Under the pieces are notes generated by a model, which saw only the letters and a list, made by a program, of their open reading frames with translations, did not search any database and was not told the origin of the DNA. From Thiodiazotropha sp040791665 (GTDB taxonomy: Bacteria > Pseudomonadota > Gammaproteobacteria > Chromatiales > Chromatiaceae), in the NCBI GenBank assembly GCA_040791665.1, contig JBFNNX010000009.1:62001-126000 (forward strand): 64,000 bases of DNA, read 5' to 3'. The translations under genes and the position numbers were made by a program. Below are positions 17,579 to 26,699 of this stretch, piece after piece (positions within the stretch are counted from its first letter, which is position 1; each line of letters begins with the position of its first letter).

Positions 17579-18763
17579 ATGAACAAATCCAAACTCGTAT
17601 TGGCAATGCTAGGAGGAGCTTGTCTGGTCAGCGCTGGCACTGCCCAGGCAGTCAATTGGCAGGCCGGTGACTGGACATTAGGACTGGGAGGCAATATCAA
17701 CGCCTTTTATACAGTGACATCGTGCGACACCGGCGATCTCAATTCGGGAGGTACGACCCTGGCCGGTCTCGCTTGCGGCTCAACGGATGACGACGCGCAC
17801 TCTGTATCAAATGGTCTGCTACCCGCCTCACTTAATTTCAGCGCCACAACAAACCAAAACGGTTATGACCTGGCCGCTCATGTCAATGTCTACTATGGTA
17901 TAGCATCTCAAGGCGGCGGTTCGAGTGATGCATTGGCTTTTTCCACGGTCGATGCCCGTCAGGTCTATCTGACATTTGGCAATGACGGTATGGGTACCGT
18001 GCTCATGGGACGTAACTTCGGACTGTTCGGATTGGATGCCATTCTGAATGATATCAGCCTTGTCGGCAGCGGTCCGACCTTCACTGCCGACAATCCCGGA
18101 CATACCACACTGGGCGGTCTCGGCTACGGCTATGTCTATGTCGACCGACTGGCACAAATCAACTGGACGACACCTTCGATGGGTGGATTCTCTGCCACCA
18201 TCGGTATCTTCAATCCTATGAACGGTAATGCAAACGGAAGCACCTCGCAGGGACAAGATTCACCCGGCATACACGGCAAAGCCAGCTATAAATGGGATGG
18301 CGACATCAACGGCTTAGTCTCCGCAACATTCATTACACAGGATGTCGATCTGGCAGGTGGCTCTGAGAGTACAATGAGAGGCTGGGATCTGTTCGGCAAA
18401 CTTGGCTTCGGTGATCTGGGAATCGCAGCTTATGTCTATGATGGCGAAGGCATGTCCACCCTGGCCCTCGGCGGCCTGGTGCTACCCGGTTTCGATGCCG
18501 CAACAGGCGATGCAGAAGAAACCAATGGCTACTATCTGCAGGGCACCTATAAGATCGGCAACACCAAACTCGGTCTAAATTGGAGCGAAAGCGAGCAGGA
18601 AAAAATCACTGAGGTTGAGAATACCCGGATCACATTGGGTGTCTACCACAATCTGACACCGGCACTAACATTGATGGCGGAGTATTCCGATATGGAGAGT
18701 GAAACTTCAGTCGGCTCTGACGATACAAATGCCCTGAATGTGGGAGCGATCCTATTCTTCTGA
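17579..18763 (+). CDS. Outer-membrane porin (Gram-negative porin family)
   Basis: 394 residues. Signal peptide about 1-24 (ending AQA), then alternating strands with general-porin features: DARQVYLTFGNDGMGTVLMGRNFG near residues 120-145, and a terminal aromatic residue (ILFF) recognised by the Bam machinery. AGAGGAG precedes ATG 17579. A sigma54 promoter upstream and a terminator downstream make it a single-gene unit, probably induced with the alcohol locus to admit its substrate. Confidence 0.82.
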   Translation: MNKSKLVLAMLGGACLVSAGTAQAVNWQAGDWTLGLGGNINAFYTVTSCDTGDLNSGGTTLAGLACGSTDDDAHSVSNGLLPASLNFSATTNQNGYDLAAHVNVYYGIASQGGGSSDALAFSTVDARQVYLTFGNDGMGTVLMGRNFGLFGLDAILNDISLVGSGPTFTADNPGHTTLGGLGYGYVYVDRLAQINWTTPSMGGFSATIGIFNPMNGNANGSTSQGQDSPGIHGKASYKWDGDINGLVSATFITQDVDLAGGSESTMRGWDLFGKLGFGDLGIAAYVYDGEGMSTLALGGLVLPGFDAATGDAEETNGYYLQGTYKIGNTKLGLNWSESEQEKITEVENTRITLGVYHNLTPALTLMAEYSDMESETSVGSDDTNALNVGAILFF

Positions 18764-18821
18764 TTGTTCTCTTTGCTCGTATTAAAATAATAACTTTCCT
18801 CTGAGTTGATGGGAATTGACA

Positions 18822-18851
18822 GGCCGGGTGACTAATCCCGGCCTTTTCTTT
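18822..18851 (+). terminator. Intrinsic terminator after the porin
   Basis: The stem GGCCGGG / CCCGGCC with an 8-base loop is followed by TTTTCTTT, 58 bp after the porin stop. Classic rho-independent form. Confidence 0.85.
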
Positions 18852-18881
18852 ATCATTAATCGAAATACAAGGGTGAGGCAC

Positions 18882-19493
18882 ATGTTCAAACGCAGTATGT
18901 CAGGATTAAAGATCTTTATAGCAAGCTTTGCACTTGTACTTTTTGGACAACTAGAAGCCGCTCTTTTTTTCAGTTCCAGTCTGACGGAAATCTATTCGGT
19001 TGCTGCTGAAAACAGGGCCCGCAACACACACCCGGTACACGGGGTGGATCAGCTATCACTGGCAAAACTGTTTGCCTCTATCCAGATCAACTCAGAAACC
19101 GAAAATGCAACCATTTATCTGATGAGCGAACTGAATGCTGAGCGCCTGGCTAAAGAAGTTTTACTGTCGCTGAAACGCCTGCGCCCCGATCAGGACATGC
19201 ATCTGGTCATCTATCGCACGGTGGGCGGGTCGATATCCAGTAAACGCTACTCGACAGGCATCCGTGTTTTTGTCGATGCTTCCGGCCTGAATCTGATATT
19301 CGGCCAATTGGACACATTTCAGGATGACTTTCGCGGGCCCGACAGAAAGATAGCACCCGCCGGCTCGCGCAACACAGTTCGTCTCAAGGGCGGCTCGATT
19401 GTTGCCGCAGATTGGTTCAAGTTTAGGGAAGATCGAACGGATTGGATGATCTACCCGCTTCCAAAGCAACCCAATTTGAGGCTTCGTATGTGA
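18882..19493 (+). CDS. Hypothetical exported protein
   Basis: 203 residues from ATG 18882, not recognised. A hydrophobic leader (about 8-28) suggests export. The rest is a mixed soluble domain with no Cys and no known motif. It follows the porin terminator, so it probably has its own promoter overlapping that terminator. An upstream in-frame extension to 18816 runs through the terminator hairpin and was not used. Confidence 0.55.
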   Translation: MFKRSMSGLKIFIASFALVLFGQLEAALFFSSSLTEIYSVAAENRARNTHPVHGVDQLSLAKLFASIQINSETENATIYLMSELNAERLAKEVLLSLKRLRPDQDMHLVIYRTVGGSISSKRYSTGIRVFVDASGLNLIFGQLDTFQDDFRGPDRKIAPAGSRNTVRLKGGSIVAADWFKFREDRTDWMIYPLPKQPNLRLRM

Positions 19494-19507
19494 CTGTCCA
19501 ATCACGA

Positions 19508-19969
19508 TCAGGATAAAATATCCTCCAGCTCCAGCTTGGTATAACCCGCTTCGTCGCCAAAAGTGTCTCTCAGATCCTGGTCTGCCAATGTTCTTGCCGT
19601 CTCCTTGTCTCGACCGCTCTCTAAATAGTACTCGTACCTGTTACGCAGAAAACCGTGTTGCTTCCATGCCTCTTTTTGCATGACCCCGATTCGAGTCGAC
19701 TGTTGGGCTCGCAATACTTTGGCGGCGCCACCCCTTGCTTTCGGTTTCTTCTCTTTTTTGCCGCTTTTCCCGCTTTTGTTCCCTGCCTTTTTCAAACGTT
19801 TTTGCAAACGGCCAATAACCTGATCACGCTCTTTGAGTTCAGCTTTGAGCCTCTGAATCTTTTGCGTTAACGTCTGAATTGCAGAATCATCCGATACAAT
19901 ATCAGCAAGTTTCAATTTTCCCTTGCCCTGCTTAAGTTTTTTCTTCAGCTTCTTATCTTTTTTCTTCAT
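19508..19969 (-). CDS. Lysine-rich coiled-coil hypothetical protein
   Basis: 153 residues, not recognised. Poly-basic N-terminus (MKKKDKKLKKKLKQGKGKLK), a coiled-coil heptad region about 30-65 (LTQKIQRLKAELKERDQVIGR), a second basic linker, then a C-terminal part with YEYYLESGRDKETARTLADQ. The charge pattern suggests nucleic-acid or ribosome association. Ends 14 bp from the convergent gene at 19493. Confidence 0.6.
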   Translation of the reverse strand: MKKKDKKLKKKLKQGKGKLKLADIVSDDSAIQTLTQKIQRLKAELKERDQVIGRLQKRLKKAGNKSGKSGKKEKKPKARGGAAKVLRAQQSTRIGVMQKEAWKQHGFLRNRYEYYLESGRDKETARTLADQDLRDTFGDEAGYTKLELEDILS

Positions 19970-20025
19970 GGAAACTCTCCCCCGCTCAGAACGACATAAA
20001 AATCCATGTCGGCATGATCAGTAAT

Positions 20026-21018
20026 TCAGTCCGGTATCTTTACTACGGTGCGGCCACGCACATTCCCCGCCAGTATCTCTTCTGCCTTAGCCGGTAAATC
20101 GCTGAAGGGAATCTCCACGGTCATCGCCTCCAACTGAGCAAGATCCAGATCCCTCGCCAACCTGCTCCAAGCCAGCCGGCGTTTTTCAATGGATGCCATC
20201 ACCGAGTCGATGCCACACAGTGTCACGCCGCGTAGAATGAAAGGTGCTACCGAAGTGGGAAGATCCATCGATTCCGCCAATCCACAGGCAGCAACGGCGC
20301 CGCCATAATTGATCTGGCTCAGAACATTTGCCAGGGTATTGCCACCGGCCACATCGATTGCCGCGGCCCAGCGCTCCTTGGCAAGGGGTTTGACCTTGCC
20401 GCTGAATTCACCGCGATCGATAACCTCCTGAGCGCCCAATCCGATCAGGTAGTCCCTTTGCGAGGCTCTTCCGCTCGATCCAGTCACATGATAGCCCAGC
20501 CGAGAAAGGAGCGAGACCGCCACACTGCCAACCCCACCGGCCGCACCGGTTACCAATACATCCCCGCTGTCCGGGGTCAATCCATGCTGCTCCAGTGCCA
20601 ATACACACAACATGGCGGTATAACCCGCTGTACCCACAGCCATCGCCTGCCGCGGCGTAAATCCGTCCGGCAACGCAACCAGCCAATCGCCTATTACCCG
20701 CGCCATGCCGGCATAACCGCCCGAATGAACCTCCCCCACGCCGAAGCCGTTCAACACAACCTGGTCGCCCTGCTTGAATCCCGGATGTTCTGAACTGACG
20801 ACACTACCGGCAAAATCGATACCGGGAACCAGGGGAAAACGCCTCACAACCGGCGCGCTGCCGGTCAAGGCAAGACCATCTTTGTAATTAAGGGTCGAAT
20901 ACTCCACCTTCACTGTGACATCACCATCCATCAACTCATCGAGTGTAATATCTTTTAGTTCAGTGATTTGACCATTGTCGGTTTTCGAGATCAGGTAGGC
21001 GGGAAAGCTTTCAGGCAT
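20026..21018 (-). CDS. acuI: Acrylyl-CoA reductase / YhdH-family quinone oxidoreductase
   Basis: 330 residues of the medium-chain dehydrogenase superfamily without zinc ligands. GroES-like N-domain (about 1-125) and Rossmann domain with a TGAAGGVGSVAV nucleotide motif near residue 155. AcuI reduces acryloyl-CoA to propionyl-CoA with NADPH and is linked to DMSP or 3-hydroxypropionate breakdown; YhdH is the E. coli homologue. Single gene downstream of the hydrogenase terminator. Substrate assignment within the family is moderate. Confidence 0.75.
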   Translation of the reverse strand: MPESFPAYLISKTDNGQITELKDITLDELMDGDVTVKVEYSTLNYKDGLALTGSAPVVRRFPLVPGIDFAGSVVSSEHPGFKQGDQVVLNGFGVGEVHSGGYAGMARVIGDWLVALPDGFTPRQAMAVGTAGYTAMLCVLALEQHGLTPDSGDVLVTGAAGGVGSVAVSLLSRLGYHVTGSSGRASQRDYLIGLGAQEVIDRGEFSGKVKPLAKERWAAAIDVAGGNTLANVLSQINYGGAVAACGLAESMDLPTSVAPFILRGVTLCGIDSVMASIEKRRLAWSRLARDLDLAQLEAMTVEIPFSDLPAKAEEILAGNVRGRTVVKIPD

Positions 21019-21081
21019 GGCATCCTCTCAAGGTTTTTGTTTATTCAATCACAATTCACTCGTTATAGCCTGCGACTCATG

Positions 21082-21107
21082 AAAAAAAGCGCGGAAAATC
21101 CGCGCTT
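21082..21107 (-). terminator. Intrinsic terminator of the hydrogenase operon
   Basis: The 9-bp stem AAGCGCGGA/TCCGCGCTT with a 3-base loop is followed on the minus strand by a T-run (complement of 21082-21088). It lies 59 bp past the end of hupC. Confidence 0.85.
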
Positions 21108-21165
21108 ACTAAAAATTGGCGTATAAAACCTTCCCTGGTGACGCCAGAGGGCATGAGTTACCGAA

Positions 21166-21849
21166 TCAGGGCCTGTCATCCTTGAACATACGCCAACCGC
21201 TGACCATGGTACTGATCAGACTCTGACGCGAGACGATATCCTCCCGGATCGCCACATAGACATGAATGATGACAAAGCTGACGATGATCCACATACCCCA
21301 GTGGTGCCACAGACGCACATCCTGGCTCTGACCCACCAAGGGGATCAACCAACCGAACAGCTGATCCTGCCAGCTACCCAGCCCGGTTTGCTCCGCGTAG
21401 AGGGAGAACCCGGTCAGTACCATGGCGATACCGCCCACGGTAATGATGGCGACCATAGTGAGATGGGCCAATGGATTGTGGCCCTCGTATTTCTTCGGCT
21501 CCTTCTCCATGAAGGCATACCAGCGTACCTCGTGTATCAGCTCTTGCCAGAATGAGAGGCTGTAGAACGGCAGTCGAAACAACTCCTTTGCGTGTTCATT
21601 GCCGACAAATGCCCAGTAGATCCGGCCGATAAATCCCACGGTGAATATATAGGCTGCGGCGAAATGTACAAAACGCATGTAGCCCATGAGGAAGTGATCG
21701 CTCGCCTCTCCGGGCATGGTGGGCAGAGGATTGGCGATGAAATAACCCGTTATTGCAAGGATCGTGATTGCCAATGCATTGACCCAGTGCCATAGCCTGA
21801 CAGGGGCTTCATAGACATAAACAGCGGTGCGTGTGATGGTTGTCTGCAT
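21166..21849 (-). CDS. hupC: Ni,Fe-hydrogenase cytochrome b subunit
   Basis: 227 residues with about four membrane segments and His residues in them (LWHWVNALAI, FVHFAAAYIF, WHHWGMWIIV) for b-type haems, matching HupC/HyaC/CybH length. It anchors the hydrogenase dimer and passes electrons from H2 to quinone. Last gene of the operon before the terminator at 21082. Confidence 0.88.
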   Translation of the reverse strand: MQTTITRTAVYVYEAPVRLWHWVNALAITILAITGYFIANPLPTMPGEASDHFLMGYMRFVHFAAAYIFTVGFIGRIYWAFVGNEHAKELFRLPFYSLSFWQELIHEVRWYAFMEKEPKKYEGHNPLAHLTMVAIITVGGIAMVLTGFSLYAEQTGLGSWQDQLFGWLIPLVGQSQDVRLWHHWGMWIIVSFVIIHVYVAIREDIVSRQSLISTMVSGWRMFKDDRP

Positions 21850-21893
21850 AAGCGTAACTCCTGAACGTCAATCGGGGACGGAGTGGCGATGGC

Positions 21894-22091
21894 TCAACTA
21901 CGGGTTAAGCGTTTCAGGAACAGACCACCCGCGACCGCGCCCAATAAAGCCAACAGGTAGCCATGGTCCACAAGCAGGTGGGTTAAATCGGGCAGAAAAC
22001 CCATCGGCTCATACTCACCCACATGGGCCGACAGCGGGCCGCTTATTGTCAGAATGGTTGCACTGACTAATCCAACTACAATCTTATTCAT
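21894..22091 (-). CDS. Small hydrogenase-operon membrane protein, unknown
   Basis: 65 residues: leader sequence (about 1-22), a short His-containing periplasmic part (HVGEYEPMGFLPDLTHLLVDHG), then a C-terminal membrane helix ending KRLTRS. It is between the large subunit and cytochrome b genes and same-strand, so likely part of the respiratory complex or its assembly. I do not recognise a family. Confidence 0.65.
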   Translation of the reverse strand: MNKIVVGLVSATILTISGPLSAHVGEYEPMGFLPDLTHLLVDHGYLLALLGAVAGGLFLKRLTRS

Positions 22092-22262
22092 TTCATATCC
22101 TCAGCAAACGTATAAATGAGCCATCGGCATGCGTGTATTCACTGTTGGCTGTCTCCCTATTCCAGCACCCTGGAAGGGAGCCGGAATGCAAGGAGATCCC
22201 ACGCTTGATGCGAACCACACACATCCAATCAACCCAAAACTAAAAACTCACAACTCAAACTG

Positions 22263-24059
22263 TTACCGCACCTTCACCTTCGCCAACTCCCTTCCCTCTT
22301 CACTCATCACATGGGTGGAACAGGCAAGGCAGGGGTCGAAACTGTGCAGGGTGCGCAGGATCTCCACCGGCTCCTCCGCTCTCGCCACCTTGGTATTCAT
22401 CAGGGAGGCCTCGAAGGCACCGATATTGCCTTCGCTGTCGCGAGGCGATCCGTTCCAGGTGGTGGGAACCACGCACTGGTAGTTGTCGATGCGGGTATCC
22501 TTGATGCGTATCCAGTGACCCAGCGCGCCACGCGGTGCTTCGCTTATACCCACCCCCTTGGCCTCCTTGGGCCAGGTGGCGGGATCCCAGTTGTCCACGT
22601 TGGCGGTACTCGAGTCGCCCGCCTTGATGTTGGCTATCAACTTATCCATGAAGTAACGCATCTTGTCGCCAGCCCAGTCCGCTTCCAGGGCGCGTGCCGC
22701 GGTGCGGCCCAGGGTGGAGAAGAGCGCCGTAACCGGCACATCGAGGGTTTTGAGTACGAAATTGATCTGCTCGGTGATCTCCTCATGACCCTTGGCGTAA
22801 CCCACCACGTAGCGGGCCAACGGTCCCACCTCCATGGCGCGGCCACGCCAACGCGGTGCCTTGATCCATGAATACTTGGCATTCTCGTCAATCTGCTCGA
22901 TGTTGGTCTTGGTGCCCTTGGTATCGGGACCAAGCTGGAAGTTGTCTTCTGTGACACCATCCCAGGGATGCAAGCCTTTGACACCGTCGGGATAGTTGTA
23001 CCAGGAGTGTGGAACGAACTCCTGGATCTCCTCCGGATTGCGCAGGTCGACCTCATGCACCTCTTTCAGATTACCGTTGACAATGGCGCCGCTGGGCATC
23101 AGCAGGTTGTCCGGGGAGTAGTCATTGGCCCGGTCGGGTACATCGCCGTAGGCCAATACGCTGGTGCCGGAGAGGCCACCGCCATAGAGCCACTCCTTGT
23201 AGAACTGCCCCACCGCCAGAATGTCGGGAATGTAGACGTTCTTCACGAACTCCCGGGTGCTGTCGATGATCGACGATATCTGATTCAACGACACCATATT
23301 GAGCGCACCCACAGAACCGACACCATCTACATTGATGGGACAGGGCACGCCCCCCACCAGCCAGTTGGGATGGGGATCCTTGCCGCCCAGGATGGTGCGG
23401 ATCTTCATGATCTCTTTCTGGAAGTCGAGGGCCTCCAGATAGTGGGTCACAGCCATCAGATCCGCCTCCGGCGGCAACAGATAGGCCGGATTGGTCCAGT
23501 AGCCGTTTTTGAAGGGCCCAAGCTGGCCGCTCTCTACGAATTTTTTCAGGCGGTTCTGAATATCGCGGAAATAACCGGGGGAAGATTTGGCATGCTTTGG
23601 CGAAACCTTCTGCTGCAGCTCCGAAGTCGCCTTGGGATTCGCCTTGAGGGCATTCACCGGATTGACCCAATCCAACGCATGCAGATGATAAAAGTGGACC
23701 AGATGATCGTGGGCCTGCAGCGTCAACTGCATGATATTGCGAATCGAGTTGGCATTCTCCGGAATCTCGATTTTTAGCGCATCCTCGACCGCACGTACGG
23801 ATGTCAATGCATGGGTGCCGGTACAAACGCCACAGATACGCTGGGTAAAGGCCCAGGCATCCCTGGGGTCACGTCCTTTGAGAATCACCTCAAGCCCGCG
23901 CCACATGGTGCCGGTGGAGACCGCATTGCGGATAACATTCTCCTCATCCAGGTTCACCTCACAGCGCATATGGCCCTCAATGCGGGTCACCGGATCGACG
24001 ACGACGCGCTGACCGGAGTCGTCCAGGGTATAACCGTTGGGGGTGGTCTTGGTACTCAT
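22263..24059 (-). CDS. hupL: Ni,Fe-hydrogenase large subunit
   Basis: 598 residues. N-terminal NiFe ligand motif RICGVC (near residue 75) and C-terminal DPCLACSTH, followed by VMSEEGRELAKVKVR, the extension removed by the maturation protease after the His. Oxidises H2 at the outer face of the inner membrane. Overlaps the small subunit gene by 4 bp. No hyp or protease genes are in the window, so maturation genes lie elsewhere. Confidence 0.93.
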   Translation of the reverse strand: MSTKTTPNGYTLDDSGQRVVVDPVTRIEGHMRCEVNLDEENVIRNAVSTGTMWRGLEVILKGRDPRDAWAFTQRICGVCTGTHALTSVRAVEDALKIEIPENANSIRNIMQLTLQAHDHLVHFYHLHALDWVNPVNALKANPKATSELQQKVSPKHAKSSPGYFRDIQNRLKKFVESGQLGPFKNGYWTNPAYLLPPEADLMAVTHYLEALDFQKEIMKIRTILGGKDPHPNWLVGGVPCPINVDGVGSVGALNMVSLNQISSIIDSTREFVKNVYIPDILAVGQFYKEWLYGGGLSGTSVLAYGDVPDRANDYSPDNLLMPSGAIVNGNLKEVHEVDLRNPEEIQEFVPHSWYNYPDGVKGLHPWDGVTEDNFQLGPDTKGTKTNIEQIDENAKYSWIKAPRWRGRAMEVGPLARYVVGYAKGHEEITEQINFVLKTLDVPVTALFSTLGRTAARALEADWAGDKMRYFMDKLIANIKAGDSSTANVDNWDPATWPKEAKGVGISEAPRGALGHWIRIKDTRIDNYQCVVPTTWNGSPRDSEGNIGAFEASLMNTKVARAEEPVEILRTLHSFDPCLACSTHVMSEEGRELAKVKVR

Positions 24060-25135
24060 TGATCCTGGTCTCCTTTCTTCTGCGCATTCTTGATCGCGGT
24101 GACGGCTGCATGGGCTGCGGCCGTGGCACCGACGATCCCGGCGGCTGCCAGGCCGACCTTATCGGCATTGGCTTCAACCCCGAACTGATGAGTATCGGTT
24201 ACATGTTGATAGAAGCTCCCCTTGTCCCAGAAACCGTCCTCAGAACAACCGATACAGCCATGACCCGCCTGAATCGGAAAAGAGAGCCCACCGTTCCAAC
24301 GCACGGTTGAGCAAGCGTTATAAGTGGTCGGTCCTTTACAGCCCATTTTATAGAGGCAGTAACCCTTCCTTGCGGAGTCGTCATCCCAGGCTTCGACAAA
24401 CTGACCTGCATCGAAATGGGGACGACGATAGCATTTGTCGTGAATGCGCTGGCTGTAGAACATCTTGGGTCTGCCCTGACGATCCAACTCGGGGAATTTT
24501 TCGAAGGTCAGGATATAGGTCACCACGGCCGTCATGACCTCTGCGATGGGTGGGCAGCCGGGAACCTTTATGATCGGCTTGTTGGCCAGACCCGGCACCT
24601 TATGCACCGGAGTGGCGCGGGTCGGATTGGGTCGTGCGGCCTGAACACAGCCCCATGATGCACAGGAACCCCAGGAGATGATCGCCTTGCAGTGTTCAGC
24701 GGTCATCTTCAACTGCTCGACGAATGGCTTGCCACCGATGATGCAGTACATGCCATCCTCGTCCAGTGGCGGGTTGCCCTCCACCGCAAGGATGAAGTTA
24801 CCGTCATACTTTTCAATGGTCTCTTCGACAATTGCTTCCGCTTCATGGCCGGCAGCAGCCATGATGGTATCGTCGTAATCAAGTGAGATCATGGACAGCA
24901 CTACATCTTTCGCCAGCGGATGCGCCGAGCGGATAAACGACTCGGAACAGCAGGTGCACTCCAGACCGTGCAGCCAGAGCACGGGGATGCGGGGCTTGGT
25001 CTCCATCGCCTCTGCAATACGCGGCACCACCGCGGGTCCAAGCCCGAGCGCAGAGGCCGTCAGACTGCAGAATTTCAGGAAGCTACGGCGCGTAATCCCC
25101 TGCCGCCGCATCACATCATAAAAAGTCTCGGTCAT
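24056..25135 (-). CDS. hupS: Ni,Fe-hydrogenase small subunit, O2-tolerant type
   Basis: 359 residues from ATG 25135; the longer frame to 25189 would run into the sigma54 promoter. Tat signal RRSFLKF. The first iron-sulfur cluster region reads LECTCCSES, and a second supernumerary Cys is seen in WGSCASWGCVQ. These two extra cysteines define the [4Fe-3S] proximal cluster of O2-tolerant group 1d hydrogenases such as E. coli Hyd-1. A C-terminal membrane helix (VGLAAAGIVGATAAAHAAV) anchors it. Confidence 0.93.
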   Translation of the reverse strand: MTETFYDVMRRQGITRRSFLKFCSLTASALGLGPAVVPRIAEAMETKPRIPVLWLHGLECTCCSESFIRSAHPLAKDVVLSMISLDYDDTIMAAAGHEAEAIVEETIEKYDGNFILAVEGNPPLDEDGMYCIIGGKPFVEQLKMTAEHCKAIISWGSCASWGCVQAARPNPTRATPVHKVPGLANKPIIKVPGCPPIAEVMTAVVTYILTFEKFPELDRQGRPKMFYSQRIHDKCYRRPHFDAGQFVEAWDDDSARKGYCLYKMGCKGPTTYNACSTVRWNGGLSFPIQAGHGCIGCSEDGFWDKGSFYQHVTDTHQFGVEANADKVGLAAAGIVGATAAAHAAVTAIKNAQKKGDQDQ

Positions 25136-25181
25136 TATCGTGTGCCTCCGAATCAACAAACCAGATATGCGATGTGAAATC

Positions 25182-25197
25182 TGCAACACTTATGCCA
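25182..25197 (-). promoter_or_regulatory. Perfect sigma54 (-24/-12) promoter of the hydrogenase operon
   Basis: On the minus strand TGGCATAAGTGTTGCA matches TGGCAYR-N4-TTGCA fully, about 47 bp before the hupS ATG. Hydrogenase operons in many proteobacteria use sigma54 with HoxA/HupR-type activators; no such activator gene is in this window. Confidence 0.85.
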
Positions 25198-25591
25198 TTC
25201 GTGTTTTTACTATTATTTCAATATGTTAGTGAGACCAACACAATCTATGTAATCAGTTTGATGTAATTGAATTGTTGTTTCTGAAGAGACAACTGGAAAG
25301 CTGGTTACCAGTAAGATGCAAAGGCGGGGAAGAGATGACTCTTATGCTGTTGCTGAGAAAAGAATGAGATTATGCGTCTTCATTCATCTCACATGCCTAC
25401 ATCGTAAGACTGATTGATATGTTTCCAAACCCCTAGTGAAATACATAAGCGCATTCCAATCCATAACGCATAATTAAATCATCTTGAGAAGGCCATTCCT
25501 TATTTTTATGAAAAACAAGATATTTGTTGATGATATTAAGTATAATAATCCAGATTAGATATTCTCATGTAATTCTTCGAATAAGACGCAA
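25198..25591. other. AT-rich intergenic region between hydrogenase and cyclase genes
   Basis: About 390 bp holding the divergent control regions. It should contain enhancer sites for the sigma54 promoter and the cyclase promoter, but I could not pick out a specific repeat with confidence. No ORF is supported. Confidence 0.35.
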
Positions 25592-26608
25592 GTGGATCAG
25601 GTGATGTTAAACGACATTTGTCGAAGTCTATTGAAGAAGGGATTCCAGACAGACCTAGAAAACACTCGCATCGAGTATAACGAACTCGGCACTCTATTTC
25701 TTCTTGGTATCGGCGTGATCGGTGCAACTTCCATGTTGCTGGTGCCTTGGTTCGAACTTAAATGGATGGTCTATCTGTTTGTCAGTTATGCATTCATAAT
25801 ACCTGCAATAAATCTGTTTATCTCATCCGGCCTGGCATTGTGGTTTTCAATGCTGCAATCCCCGGTGAGTTATGCATTGCTACTTGCATTGCAATGGATA
25901 CTACCAACTGACATGGTCTATTTAACGGGCTTTATTTACCCCATTTCTTTCGTTTTCACCTTCCACTTTTATCGCCCTGCTTACTATTTAACGAATTTGA
26001 TTGTCGTGTTCGGATTGACCGCCTGGGTACTCTTCCTACGTCAAGTACCCTACTGGGATGTATTCGTAATTACCACGTTTGGCGGTACACTGACAATTGG
26101 ACTGGTTGTAAACAACCTGGTCACCAAGATACTTAAACTGGCCAACTATGATGCACTGACGGGATTGGCAAACCGCCGCCATTGGGAAGCGATAGTTGCC
26201 CACCTGATTGCCCTGGCAAGACGCGAGGAGCATCCGTTAAGTATTGTGTTTTTCGATCTTGATGACTTTAAAAAAATCAACGACAAATTGGGCCATATGG
26301 CCGGAGATAAAGTATTGATAAAAGTCTCCGGACAGCTAATCAGAATTTCTCGTGATGCCGATATGGTGGCGCGTTGGGGAGGCGATGAATTTGCCTTGGC
26401 CCTGCCGAACACGGATAAGCAGCAAGCCGAGGCAATGATGTCACGATTAACGACAGAACTCGGTGACATCAGCGTCTCACACGGAATCGTTCTGCTTCAA
26501 GCTGACGATACACTTGCAACACTGCTCGCCCGCGCCGATAAGTCCATGTACTCGGCCAAGCTTGAAAAGCACAATGGTAACAGGCAAATACAACTGTTTG
26601 GGATATAG
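25592..26608 (+). CDS. Membrane diguanylate cyclase (GGDEF)
   Basis: 338 residues from GTG 25592; ATG 25604 is as likely. About five membrane segments (about 35-180), then a GGDEF domain with intact active site RWGGDEFALA and an inhibitory RxxD site (RDAD) five residues before it. It makes cyclic di-GMP from GTP. Single gene. The sensed signal is unknown. Confidence 0.88.
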   Translation: MDQVMLNDICRSLLKKGFQTDLENTRIEYNELGTLFLLGIGVIGATSMLLVPWFELKWMVYLFVSYAFIIPAINLFISSGLALWFSMLQSPVSYALLLALQWILPTDMVYLTGFIYPISFVFTFHFYRPAYYLTNLIVVFGLTAWVLFLRQVPYWDVFVITTFGGTLTIGLVVNNLVTKILKLANYDALTGLANRRHWEAIVAHLIALARREEHPLSIVFFDLDDFKKINDKLGHMAGDKVLIKVSGQLIRISRDADMVARWGGDEFALALPNTDKQQAEAMMSRLTTELGDISVSHGIVLLQADDTLATLLARADKSMYSAKLEKHNGNRQIQLFGI

Positions 26609-26699
26609 CGTTGCCTCTGTTTTTATCCTCTCACAAGTGTACTACTGGTTGTGATAAGACAACCTTACAGACCGACGGGAGTCACAAAGCGTAAGGTAT

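Noticed and set aside
26629..26655. Short stem after the diguanylate cyclase gene
   Set aside because: Only six pairs, large loop and no T-run; too weak to call a terminator.
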